Below, in pieces: positions 16,787-24,313 of a stretch of DNA of 64,000 nt. The stretch's first letter is position 1, and every line of letters begins with the position of its first letter. This stretch comes from Dyadobacter fermentans DSM 18053 (GTDB lineage: Bacteria; Bacteroidota; Bacteroidia; Cytophagales; Spirosomataceae): positions 3,782,001-3,846,000 of the forward strand of contig NC_013037.1 of assembly GCF_000023125.1 (NCBI RefSeq), in the 5' to 3' direction. Made by a program: the position numbers and the translations under genes. The notes under the pieces are model-generated. The model was given only the letters and a program-made list of their open reading frames with translations. It searched no databases and had not been told where the DNA came from.

Positions 16787-19012
16787 ATGAATAAATACCT
16801 TTTGGGAGGACTGCTCACGCTGCTTTGCTCCTCCATTTACGCACAACGTATAACTGGGTCGGTCAACGAACAGCAACCGCAAACCAAAAACCTGACCCCG
16901 ATCACCGGCGCCAATGTGTACTGGTCCGGAACCACGCAGGCGACCGCCACCGATGAAAACGGGCGGTTCAGCATTCCGCGGTCGGCGCAGTCGGCGCTGC
17001 TGGTGGTGAGCTTCGTCGGCTTCCGGAACGACACCATTAAAATCGGTCAGGAAAGCGAATTGCAGGTCGTTCTGCAAAGCGACCAAACGCTCGACGAGGT
17101 GACTGTACGCGCCGGAAATACCTCCATCGACCGCCTTTCTCCTCATCAAACCGAAATCATCACCACCCGCGCACTCGCCAAGGCCGCCTGCTGCAACCTT
17201 TCCGAAAGTTTCGAAACCAATGCATCAGTATCGGTATCTTACAGCGATGCCGTGACGGGCTCCAAGCAGATCCAGATGCTGGGTTTGAACGGCACGTACA
17301 TCCAGACGAACGTCGAGAATATCCCCTCGATCCGCGGCCTGGCGTCTACTTTCGGGCTTAACTTCGTGCCCGGAACGTGGATTCAGTCGATCGACGTCGG
17401 CAAAGGCGCGGGTTCCGTCGTCAACGGCTACGAGTCGATGACGGGGCAGATCAATGTGGAACTTCAAAAACCGGATACGCACGAAAAGCTTTATCTGAAC
17501 ACCTACGTCAACAACTTCGGCCGCGCCGAAGTGAACCTGAACCTCGCCCACCAGCTCAACGAAAAATGGAGCACCGGGCTGCTCACACACGGCAGCACCC
17601 TGCGCAACCGCGTCGACAAAAATGGCGACGGCTTCCTCGACCTTCCGCTTTACGCGCAGTACAATGCCATTAACCGGTGGAAATACCAGGGCAACAAGAT
17701 GATGGCGCAGTTTGGCGTGAAGGCACTTTATGAAGACCGGCTAGGCGGCCAGAAGGATTTCGAACGCGAAATGAAAGGCACAACGCAGGCTTACGGCTTC
17801 GGTGCGAAGGTGAACCGCTATGAGTTTTTCTCAAAAATCGCACGACTGTTTCCTGAGCAACCCTACAAAGGGCTCGGCCTGATCCTGAATGCTTCGCTGC
17901 ATGATTCGAAATCGTATTTCGGCCTCAGCAACTACGACGGCACGCAGAAGACACTTTACGGAAACCTGATTTATCAGTCGATCATCGGCAATACGAATCA
18001 TTCCTATAAAACCGGGATCAGCTATATGCTCGACAATTATGACGAGGTTTATAAGAATATCCGCCTGAAAAGAAACGAATCGGTGCCGGGGGCATTCTTT
18101 GAATATACCTATAACCACCTCGACAAATTTGTGATGGTAGCCGGAGGACGCGTCGATTTTCACAACCTCTACGGCACGCAATGGACCCCGCGCCTGCATT
18201 TGAAATACAGCCTCACCGACCAAACTACCCTGCGGGCGTCGGCCGGGCGTGGATTCAGGGTCGCCAATCCGCTGGCCGAATACTATGGTAACCTCGTGAG
18301 TTCCCGCAATGTGACATTCCGTGAAGCCATCCGCCCCGAAGTGTCGTGGAACTACGGCGCCAGCGTGACACAGGAATTCAAACTTGGCGAAATGAGCGGA
18401 AGTTTTATCATGGATTTTTACCGCACCGATTTTGAAAACCAGCTCGTTGCCGATATGGAAGATCCGCGTTACATTCGCTTCTACAACCTTGAAGGCAAGG
18501 CTTACGCCAACAGCTTCCAGGCCGAAGCCAACCTGACGCCCATCAAGCGCTTTGAACTGAAACTGGCCTACCGGCTTTTCGATGTGAAACAGACGATCCG
18601 CGACGTGTACGACGCCAGCACATTGCAGCCGCGCATGATGGTGAGCCGCGATAGGGTGCTGTTCAATGCCGGGTATGCGCTGCCTTACGATAAATGGAAG
18701 TTCGACGCCACGGTGCAATGGAACGGCAAGCGCCGGCTTCCGTACATGGGCCATGTGCCCGATCACCACGTTCCCAACAACCTGAGATCGACCATGTCGC
18801 CGTCATTTTACAACCTGAATGCACAGATTACCCGCACATTCCCGAAATGGGATATTTACCTCGGAGGTGAAAATCTGGCCAATTTCCGTCAGAAAGATCC
18901 GATCATGGGTGCTAAGGACCCATTCGGTCAGCATTTCGATGCCGGCATGGCATGGGGGCCCGTCGTAGGGCGAATGATTTATGCAGGAATGCGTTATAAG
19001 ATTATCCGGTAA
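16787..19012 (+). CDS. TonB-dependent receptor with carboxypeptidase-like N-terminal domain, copper-linked
   Basis: A 741-residue outer-membrane receptor. A signal peptide (YLLGGLLTLLCSSIYAQ) is followed by a CarboxypepD_reg-like domain (ITGANVYWSGTTQATATDENGRFSI), a plug from about 110 (AACCNLSESFETNASVSVSYSDAV) and a 22-strand-type barrel ending in the aromatic-rich RMIYAGMRYKIIR. The vicinal Cys pair in the plug and the copper-gene context suggest transport or sensing of copper or a copper chelate; the ligand is not known. Another in-frame ATG lies 12 bp upstream (16775), but MNKYLLGG gives the better signal peptide. Codirectional with the genes on both sides. Confidence 0.9.
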   Translation: MNKYLLGGLLTLLCSSIYAQRITGSVNEQQPQTKNLTPITGANVYWSGTTQATATDENGRFSIPRSAQSALLVVSFVGFRNDTIKIGQESELQVVLQSDQTLDEVTVRAGNTSIDRLSPHQTEIITTRALAKAACCNLSESFETNASVSVSYSDAVTGSKQIQMLGLNGTYIQTNVENIPSIRGLASTFGLNFVPGTWIQSIDVGKGAGSVVNGYESMTGQINVELQKPDTHEKLYLNTYVNNFGRAEVNLNLAHQLNEKWSTGLLTHGSTLRNRVDKNGDGFLDLPLYAQYNAINRWKYQGNKMMAQFGVKALYEDRLGGQKDFEREMKGTTQAYGFGAKVNRYEFFSKIARLFPEQPYKGLGLILNASLHDSKSYFGLSNYDGTQKTLYGNLIYQSIIGNTNHSYKTGISYMLDNYDEVYKNIRLKRNESVPGAFFEYTYNHLDKFVMVAGGRVDFHNLYGTQWTPRLHLKYSLTDQTTLRASAGRGFRVANPLAEYYGNLVSSRNVTFREAIRPEVSWNYGASVTQEFKLGEMSGSFIMDFYRTDFENQLVADMEDPRYIRFYNLEGKAYANSFQAEANLTPIKRFELKLAYRLFDVKQTIRDVYDASTLQPRMMVSRDRVLFNAGYALPYDKWKFDATVQWNGKRRLPYMGHVPDHHVPNNLRSTMSPSFYNLNAQITRTFPKWDIYLGGENLANFRQKDPIMGAKDPFGQHFDAGMAWGPVVGRMIYAGMRYKIIR

Positions 19013-19068
19013 TTTTTTGAGGGAGAATGGAGGAAATGGAGAATCAATAGGGGTTTAGACATTTGAAT

Positions 19069-19638
19069 ATGAAATTATATATCAAAAATATGGTGTGCGA
19101 CCGCTGCAAGCGGGTGGTCCGTGAGGAACTGAACGGGCTGGGCATTGACCTGACTTTTGTGGAGCTGGGCGAGGTGGAAACGGTGGCCGAAGTGGACGCC
19201 GATAAGCTGAAAGAAGTGCGAACGGTGCTGGAAAACAATGGGTTTGAGCTGCTCGACGACCGCCGGCTGGCGCTGGTGGAGCATATTAAAACGCTGGTGA
19301 TCGACGAAGTTCAGAACCTGAAAGGAAACAAACCGGCGCAGAAGAATTTTTCGGATTACCTGTCTGAAAAAATTGGCTACGAATACTCGTACCTGAGCAA
19401 CTTGTTCTCTTCCGAAACCGGGCAAACGATCGAGCAATACATCATTGCGCAAAAAGTAGAGAAAGTGAAGGAATGGCTCTCCTACAACGAGCTGACATTG
19501 AGCGAAATAGCATGGCGACTCTCATACAGCAGCACCGCGCACCTGAGCAACCAGTTCAAGAAAGTGACCGGCATGACGCCCGGCGAATTCAAAAAAGGCA
19601 CCGCCCAGCGCACTTCCCTGGACCAGGTCGGCCAGTAA
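19069..19638 (+). CDS. HMA-domain/AraC fusion transcription regulator
   Basis: A 189-residue protein joining a metal-binding-like N-terminus to an AraC DNA-binding domain. The first about 75 residues fold like HMA and contain MVCDRC (Cys10, Cys13). Residues about 100-180 hold the two helix-turn-helix units: FSDYLSEKIGYEYSYLSNLF and LSEIAWRLSYSSTAHLSNQFKKVTG (given in parts). There is no signal peptide. It is embedded in the copper cluster and is the only regulator there, so direct sensing of cytosolic Cu(I) through the CxxC and control of the cluster is a plausible reading. ATG 19069 is preferred over the TTG six bases upstream. Confidence 0.85.
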   Translation: MKLYIKNMVCDRCKRVVREELNGLGIDLTFVELGEVETVAEVDADKLKEVRTVLENNGFELLDDRRLALVEHIKTLVIDEVQNLKGNKPAQKNFSDYLSEKIGYEYSYLSNLFSSETGQTIEQYIIAQKVEKVKEWLSYNELTLSEIAWRLSYSSTAHLSNQFKKVTGMTPGEFKKGTAQRTSLDQVGQ

Positions 19639-19702
19639 TGGAGCTTTAATTTTTACATTAATATAAAAAAAGAATACCAAGGACTTACTAAACTTCAACT
19701 GT

Positions 19703-19936
19703 ATGAACAAAGTCATTATCGCTTCCCTTCTGCTGCTGTCGGCAGCCTGTACGGGAAACAAATCTGAAAAAGAGGCCGCCACCGAAACACATGCCGTAAG
19801 CGAAAAAAAATACGCGTGCCCGATGCAATGTGAAGGAGACAAAACCTACGCGGAGGAGGGTAAATGCCCGGTTTGCAAGATGGATTTACAGGAAGTGGCA
19901 ATGGCAGAAACCGATTCAACAGCACATCAACATTGA
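19703..19936 (+). CDS. Heavy-metal-binding-domain lipoprotein
   Basis: A 77-residue lipoprotein. The signal peptide ends in a lipobox (LLLLSAACTGNK), and the mature part is one heavy-metal-binding domain with YACPMQCEGDKTY and GKCPVCKMDLQEV. This CPM...CPxCxM pattern occurs in the N-terminal extension of CusB-type proteins and binds Cu(I) or similar metals. It likely sits on the periplasmic face of a membrane as a copper buffer. Confidence 0.85.
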   Translation: MNKVIIASLLLLSAACTGNKSEKEAATETHAVSEKKYACPMQCEGDKTYAEEGKCPVCKMDLQEVAMAETDSTAHQH

Positions 19937-19958
19937 TTCAAAAACCTGATTATATATC

Positions 19959-20300
19959 ATGAAAAAGACCATTTTAAGCCTCGTAACGGCCCTTTTCCTG
20001 GGCCTGAATATCGTCTTCGCCGACGGGACCAAAGAAGTAAAAATCAAGACCTCGGCCATTTGCGAAATGTGTAAAGTACGGCTCGAACGCAACCTCGGAC
20101 TGTCGAAAGGTATCAAAGAATCCAATCTTGACCTTTCTAACAAGGTGATCACCGTGAAATACAACCCGGATAAAACCACCCCGGAGGCGATCAAAGCGAC
20201 GATTAACAAAACCGGCTACGATGCCGATGAGCTGCCTGCCAACCAGAAAGCGCACGACAAACTTCCCAGCTGCTGCCGTAAAACCGCAAAAGCACACTAA
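19959..20300 (+). CDS. Exported HMA-domain protein
   Basis: A 113-residue exported HMA protein. Signal peptide: ILSLVTALFLGLNIVFA. The metal loop is SAICEMCKVRLERN with CxxC, followed by the usual NKTGYDADEL near the end, and a Cys-rich tail PSCCRKTAKAH. It differs from the cytosolic HMA protein at 15951 by its signal peptide and so probably handles copper in the periplasm. It lies 22 bp after the lipoprotein gene and 18 bp before the next gene, consistent with one transcript. Confidence 0.88.
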   Translation: MKKTILSLVTALFLGLNIVFADGTKEVKIKTSAICEMCKVRLERNLGLSKGIKESNLDLSNKVITVKYNPDKTTPEAIKATINKTGYDADELPANQKAHDKLPSCCRKTAKAH

Positions 20301-20318
20301 TCACCAACATTCTTCATC

Positions 20319-21716
20319 ATGCTTCTCAACAAACTTCTTATCACGACGGCCGCCGGAATGGCGGCCGTCGCTACGGCGGGTGCCGTTCTCCCTGCATTCG
20401 CGCAGCACGAACACCACCAGAAGCCTGCGAAAGACACTGTCAGCCATGAAAACCATGACATGAAAAGCATGGATCATGCCCAAATGGACCATTCGGGCAA
20501 GCCGCACATGACCCACAGCTTTTCGCTCAGCCTGCCCATGACCCGCAATGGCTCGGGTACGGGCTGGCAGCCGGACGCCACACCCATGTACGCCTACATG
20601 AAGCACGGCAGCAAATGGAACTACATGCTCCACGGCAGCATTTTCCTCCGCTATACCGCCCAAAACTTCAATAATGACGGCAAAAAAGGCTCCGATTCGA
20701 AGTTCAGCGTGCCCAACTGGTTTATGGGAATGGCCCAGCGGCAGGTCGGCAAAAATGGCTTGCTAAACCTCCGCGCCATGGTTTCCCTCGACCGCATTTT
20801 CGACGGAGGCGCGGGTTATCCGCTGCTATTTCAATCCGGCGAGAGCTGGAAAGGCCGGCCGCTTATCGACCGGCAGCACCCCCACGACCTGTTTTCGGAG
20901 CTGTCCATCGGCTACACCCAACGCATTAGCGACAAGGTCGACCTGACGATCTACGCGGGCTACCCCGGCGAGCCGGCACTGGGGCCGACGGCATTTATGC
21001 ACCGGATGTCGGCATTCAACAACCCCGACGCCGTGCTCGGTCACCATTGGCAGGACGCCACCCACATTACATTCGGCGTGGTCACGGCGGGCATCCGCTA
21101 CGGGAAGTTCAAACTGGAAGGTTCCTCATTCACCGGCCGCGAGCCCGACGAGAACCGCTTCGATTTCGACAAGCCGCGCTTCAATTCTTACAGCTACCGG
21201 CTGCTCTTTAACCCGTCGGCCAACTGGGCATTGCAGGCGTCGCGCGGATTTATCAAAAGCCCCGAGCCCCGCGAACCCGATGAAGACGTGAACCGCACGA
21301 CGGCTTCCGTGCAGCATTCGGGTAATCTGGGTGGCAAAAACAGGTGGATATCCTCCACGGTCGTTTGGGGCCTGAACGACGCCGGTGCGCACCATAAGGA
21401 GCATTCTTTACTCGCCGAATCCAATGTACAACTGGATAAATGGGCAGTTTACGGACGTTATGAATGGGTGCAAAAAAGCGTTGGCGAACTCGGGTTGGAA
21501 ACAACTCTGGGTGAGCTGGGATTTGAAACACTGCCCGTTTCAATGTATTCGGTGGGTGTGAACCGGCAGATCGCCTCGTTCGGCAACACGCTTTTGCAGG
21601 CGGGCGGGCAGCTGAGTTTGTACAAACCCGACCGTCCGCTGGAAGCCGCATATGGCAAAACACCACTTTCAGGACAAGTTTACCTGCGCATTACCCCCGG
21701 GCTCATGCGTATGTAA
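20319..21716 (+). CDS. Exported His/Met-rich beta-barrel-like protein, copper cluster
   Basis: A 465-residue exported protein (signal peptide about 1-28 ending AVLPAFA). The mature N-terminus is rich in His and Met: QHEHHQKPAK, ENHDMKSMDHAQMDHSGK, HMTHSF, a composition typical of periplasmic copper binding. The remainder alternates short hydrophobic and aromatic strands (NYMLHGSIFLRY, LTIYAGYP, HITFGVVTAGIRYG, RWISSTVVWGLNDAG) like an outer-membrane barrel. I know no firm functional name. It ends the copper cluster; a T run lies just beyond the stop at 21722-21729. Confidence 0.75.
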   Translation: MLLNKLLITTAAGMAAVATAGAVLPAFAQHEHHQKPAKDTVSHENHDMKSMDHAQMDHSGKPHMTHSFSLSLPMTRNGSGTGWQPDATPMYAYMKHGSKWNYMLHGSIFLRYTAQNFNNDGKKGSDSKFSVPNWFMGMAQRQVGKNGLLNLRAMVSLDRIFDGGAGYPLLFQSGESWKGRPLIDRQHPHDLFSELSIGYTQRISDKVDLTIYAGYPGEPALGPTAFMHRMSAFNNPDAVLGHHWQDATHITFGVVTAGIRYGKFKLEGSSFTGREPDENRFDFDKPRFNSYSYRLLFNPSANWALQASRGFIKSPEPREPDEDVNRTTASVQHSGNLGGKNRWISSTVVWGLNDAGAHHKEHSLLAESNVQLDKWAVYGRYEWVQKSVGELGLETTLGELGFETLPVSMYSVGVNRQIASFGNTLLQAGGQLSLYKPDRPLEAAYGKTPLSGQVYLRITPGLMRM

Positions 21717-21731
21717 GCGGGCTTTTTTTAG

Positions 21732-21739
21732 TAGTTTTG
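21732..21739 (+). promoter_or_regulatory. Possible -7 box for the methyltransferase gene
   Basis: TAGTTTTG matches TAnnTTTG, 27 bp before the GTG start at 21767. It would give a very short leader. No -33 match is clear. Confidence 0.25.
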
Positions 21740-21766
21740 GGTTTAATTTAAATAAAACCTACTGCC

Positions 21767-22510
21767 GTGGCCTGGTACCATACCTATTTCAAAGGACTTC
21801 CGCAACGCGCCTGGAAACTGCACCAGGACGAAGAATACACCGATTACGAGGTCGATTTCCTGCGCGATGTGCTTGAAATAACCCCCGAAAGCAAGGTACT
21901 CGACCTGCTCGCAGGCTACGGCCGGCATGCATTGCCGCTCGCCGCGCAAGGCACCGCATTGACGTGCATCGACATTTCGCAGGAATATTGTGAGGAGTTG
22001 CAGAACATCAGCAGCCAGCAACAGCTCCCCGTGGAGGTGATTTGCGCGGATGTACTCAACTACACCCTGCCGGAAGCGCACTTCGACGCCGCGTATTGCT
22101 TTGGAAACAGTTTCAGTTTCTTTCCGAGGGCGGAAATGCAGCAGTTTATCCACCAAATGGCATCGGCGCTGAAAGCCTTCGCCCACGTGGCGATCCACAC
22201 CGAAAACCTCGCAGAAAGCATCCTGCCCAACTTCCAGGCACGCAACTGGATGCCGGTGCAGGAAGATATCGTTTACCTCGCCGAAAACGAGTACCGGGCT
22301 GAAGGCGGCTACATTGAAGCGGAGCAGACATTCATCGCCGGCTCCGAAAAGGTGACCCACAGCGTGCGCCAGCACATTTACACGCTTGGCGAATTGACCT
22401 ACATGTTCGAACTCGCCGGGCTCACCGTGGTGGGCACATTCAGCAACCTGGAAGCCGATCCGTTCATGCTCGGCGACGAGCAGCTGTACCTCGTGGCGCG
22501 CAAGGGCTGA
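21767..22510 (+). CDS. Class I SAM-dependent methyltransferase
   Basis: A 247-residue methyltransferase starting at GTG (MAWYHTYFKGLPQRAW); no ATG is available nearby. SAM motif I is VLDLLAGYGRHALPLAAQG (residues about 45-63), motif II ends in CIDIS, and a post-I acidic residue and the ICADVLNY segment follow, then AAYCFGNSFSFF as motif IV. The fold is clear but the acceptor substrate is not. It is convergent with and directly abuts the DUF6691 gene. Confidence 0.85.
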   Translation: MAWYHTYFKGLPQRAWKLHQDEEYTDYEVDFLRDVLEITPESKVLDLLAGYGRHALPLAAQGTALTCIDISQEYCEELQNISSQQQLPVEVICADVLNYTLPEAHFDAAYCFGNSFSFFPRAEMQQFIHQMASALKAFAHVAIHTENLAESILPNFQARNWMPVQEDIVYLAENEYRAEGGYIEAEQTFIAGSEKVTHSVRQHIYTLGELTYMFELAGLTVVGTFSNLEADPFMLGDEQLYLVARKG

Positions 22511-23035
22511 TCAATGCGGCAGCCTGGCGCGCATCAGGCCATACACCCACGTACCCGCAATGGCGCTCAGCAAGGTAACCGCCACCGCCGCGTAACCCGC
22601 GCCTATCTGAGCGAACAAGGGCCCCGGGCAAGCACCGGTAATAGCCCAGCCGATGCCGAAAAGTATGCCGCCGTAGATCTGGCCTTTGTCGAAAACCTTG
22701 TCGGCAATGGACACGGTTTCGCCGGATATTGTTTTGATATTGAACTTCCTGATCAGCCACACCGAAAGCAAGCCCACGCCCACCGCCGAGCCGATCACGC
22801 CGTACATATGAAACGAATCGAGCCGGAACATTTCCTGAATGCGAAACCAGGAAACGATTTCGGCTTTAAGGAAAACAATGCCGAAAATGATGCCTACTAC
22901 AAGGTATTTGAGGTTTGAAATAAATCCTTCGGCGGTATGCTGGCGGTTGGCACCGTCACAGCCGTCCATTTGGATACCGTCAAAATCGGGATGCTCCGTC
23001 TCCGTGTAGGCCGCATGTTGCGTACTTTTCTCCAT
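22511..23035 (-). CDS. DUF6691 (YeeE/YedE half) membrane protein
   Basis: A 174-residue membrane protein of the YeeE/YedE group, DUF6691 half. Four hydrophobic segments are visible, with the conserved TGACPGPLFAQIGAG motif in the third. YeeE-type proteins import thiosulfate or related sulfur species, and conserved Cys residues are thought to relay sulfur. The soluble N-terminus (about 40 residues) includes a Cys. It is the second of a YeeE-like pair and follows the first by 36 bp; the two halves together equal a full-length YeeE. Confidence 0.85.
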   Translation of the reverse strand: MEKSTQHAAYTETEHPDFDGIQMDGCDGANRQHTAEGFISNLKYLVVGIIFGIVFLKAEIVSWFRIQEMFRLDSFHMYGVIGSAVGVGLLSVWLIRKFNIKTISGETVSIADKVFDKGQIYGGILFGIGWAITGACPGPLFAQIGAGYAAVAVTLLSAIAGTWVYGLMRARLPH

Positions 23036-23071
23036 GACTAGATTTGATTAAATGCATTGACTGTCTTGCAC

Positions 23072-23647
23072 TTATAATGCAAGGCTAAGTAGAAAGGGCA
23101 GCAGCAAATGCGTGCAGGCAAACCCGCCGATCATAAAGCTCACCGTCGCGACCAGCGATGGCCATTGCAGATTAGACAGCCCCATAATCGCATGTCCCGA
23201 CGTGCAACCACCCGCATAACGCGTGCCGAAGCCTACCAAAAAGCCACCTACTACGAAGAATATCAATCCTTTCCATGTGAATACATTGGAGATCGAGAAA
23301 ATGTCGGCCGGCATCAGTCCCGAAAAATCGGAAACACCCAGGGCGGCCAGCGTTTGCCGGGTATCGTCGGCGACGACGATGGCATCCGGGTTGCCCAATG
23401 CAAAATTTCCTACAAACCCACCAATCGCGATTCCTGCCACGAAAAACAGGTTCCAGGCCTCTTTCCGCCAGTTGTATTTAAAAAACGGCAGCCCGGCCGG
23501 TATCACCGCCGCACAGATATGCCGCAATGACGACGAAATCCCAAACGACTTGTTCCCCAGCAAAAGCAACACCGGCACCGTAAGGCCGATCAACGGCCCC
23601 GCCACATACCACGGCCAGGGCCTTTTGAGAAGTTCGATTAAATCCAT
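23072..23647 (-). CDS. YeeE/YedE-family sulfur transporter half
   Basis: A 191-residue membrane protein with about five hydrophobic segments. The conserved motif TRYAGGCTSGHAIMGLS contains the family Cys implicated in thiosulfate handling. It pairs with the DUF6691 gene downstream. Together with the CstB-like enzyme upstream it points to uptake and oxidation of reduced sulfur, although a toxin-antitoxin pair now lies between them. Confidence 0.87.
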   Translation of the reverse strand: MDLIELLKRPWPWYVAGPLIGLTVPVLLLLGNKSFGISSSLRHICAAVIPAGLPFFKYNWRKEAWNLFFVAGIAIGGFVGNFALGNPDAIVVADDTRQTLAALGVSDFSGLMPADIFSISNVFTWKGLIFFVVGGFLVGFGTRYAGGCTSGHAIMGLSNLQWPSLVATVSFMIGGFACTHLLLPFLLSLAL

Positions 23648-23693
23648 TTGCTATTAATTAGATAGATATAATATACTAATCGAGTAAAATTTT

Positions 23694-24071
23694 CTAGACC
23701 TTGTTGGGATTGCGCAATTTTATTAATCCAATACCAGAAAAATCGATTTCATTATCGGTGAGCAAGGTAAGGTCATAGACGATAGCAGTTGCAGCTATAA
23801 TGGCATCGGGCGTTCGAATCTTCTTTTCGCGCCTTAATTTAATGCACATTTCCACAACCTCGGGCGTTAGTCCAAAAACCGAACTGTCGTTGATAAATTC
23901 GCCGATTCGCACCTCAAATCCTCCCTTCTATGATAACAGTTCAATTTGAGTAATCACGGATATCTGCGGTATTGAATCAACCACAGAATCCAGCAACCGC
24001 CCACCTTCCGGAGGTAGCAGACCTGACAAGTATTTCGAAACAATGTTAGTATCGATCAAATATTGCCCCAT
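23694..24071 (-). pseudogene. PIN-domain toxin (VapC-like) interrupted by an in-frame stop
   Basis: Reading from ATG 24071 gives MGQYLIDTNIVSKYLSG and on to ITQIELLS, then TAG at 23928-23930, then KGGFEVRIGEF and a normal PIN C-terminus ending RNPNKV at 23694. With the stop read as one residue the product is 126 codons long, normal for a VapC-type ribonuclease. The acidic site is complete: Asp7, Glu44, Asp89 (TPDAII) and Asp106 (LLTDNE). The expected codon at position 48 is probably TGG (Trp), so one G-to-A change explains it. A GTG at 23912 preceded by GGGAGG could restart a 72-residue fragment lacking Asp7 and Glu44. It overlaps the antitoxin gene by 16 bp. Confidence 0.85.
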
Positions 24072-24265
24072 TCGCTCCGGACCTGATTAACATGATGAAT
24101 AAGCTCTTCACCGGCTTCGCGTGGCAGGATTCCCTTGTATTTCTCGGACAACCTCGTTTTCGTCGGCTCGCGGCCATCGTGCAAACGAATGATGTCCATT
24201 GCCTCCAAATCCTTTAACAACTGTAACGCATTCTTATGCGTGAGCTCGACAAGCAGCGTTTCCAT
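24056..24265 (-). CDS. Antitoxin of a PIN-type toxin-antitoxin pair
   Basis: A 69-residue protein (METLLVELTHKNALQLLKDLE to EWGNI), of the size and position typical for a VapB-like antitoxin. Its 3' end overlaps the toxin start by 16 bp, the usual coupled arrangement. The N-terminal strand METLLVEL followed by a helix resembles antitoxins of this type, with a C-terminal toxin-binding part rich in Glu and Arg. Family assignment rests mostly on context. It appears intact although its partner is broken. Confidence 0.75.
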   Translation of the reverse strand: METLLVELTHKNALQLLKDLEAMDIIRLHDGREPTKTRLSEKYKGILPREAGEELIHHVNQVRSEWGNI

Positions 24266-24313
24266 AAAAACTACCTTTTGATTTTCCCTAATCTACAAAT
24301 ATTCACTCAAAAA

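Noticed and set aside
17831..18769. A 312-codon frame antisense to the TonB receptor
   Set aside because: Shadow of a clear receptor gene with low-complexity, His-rich translation.
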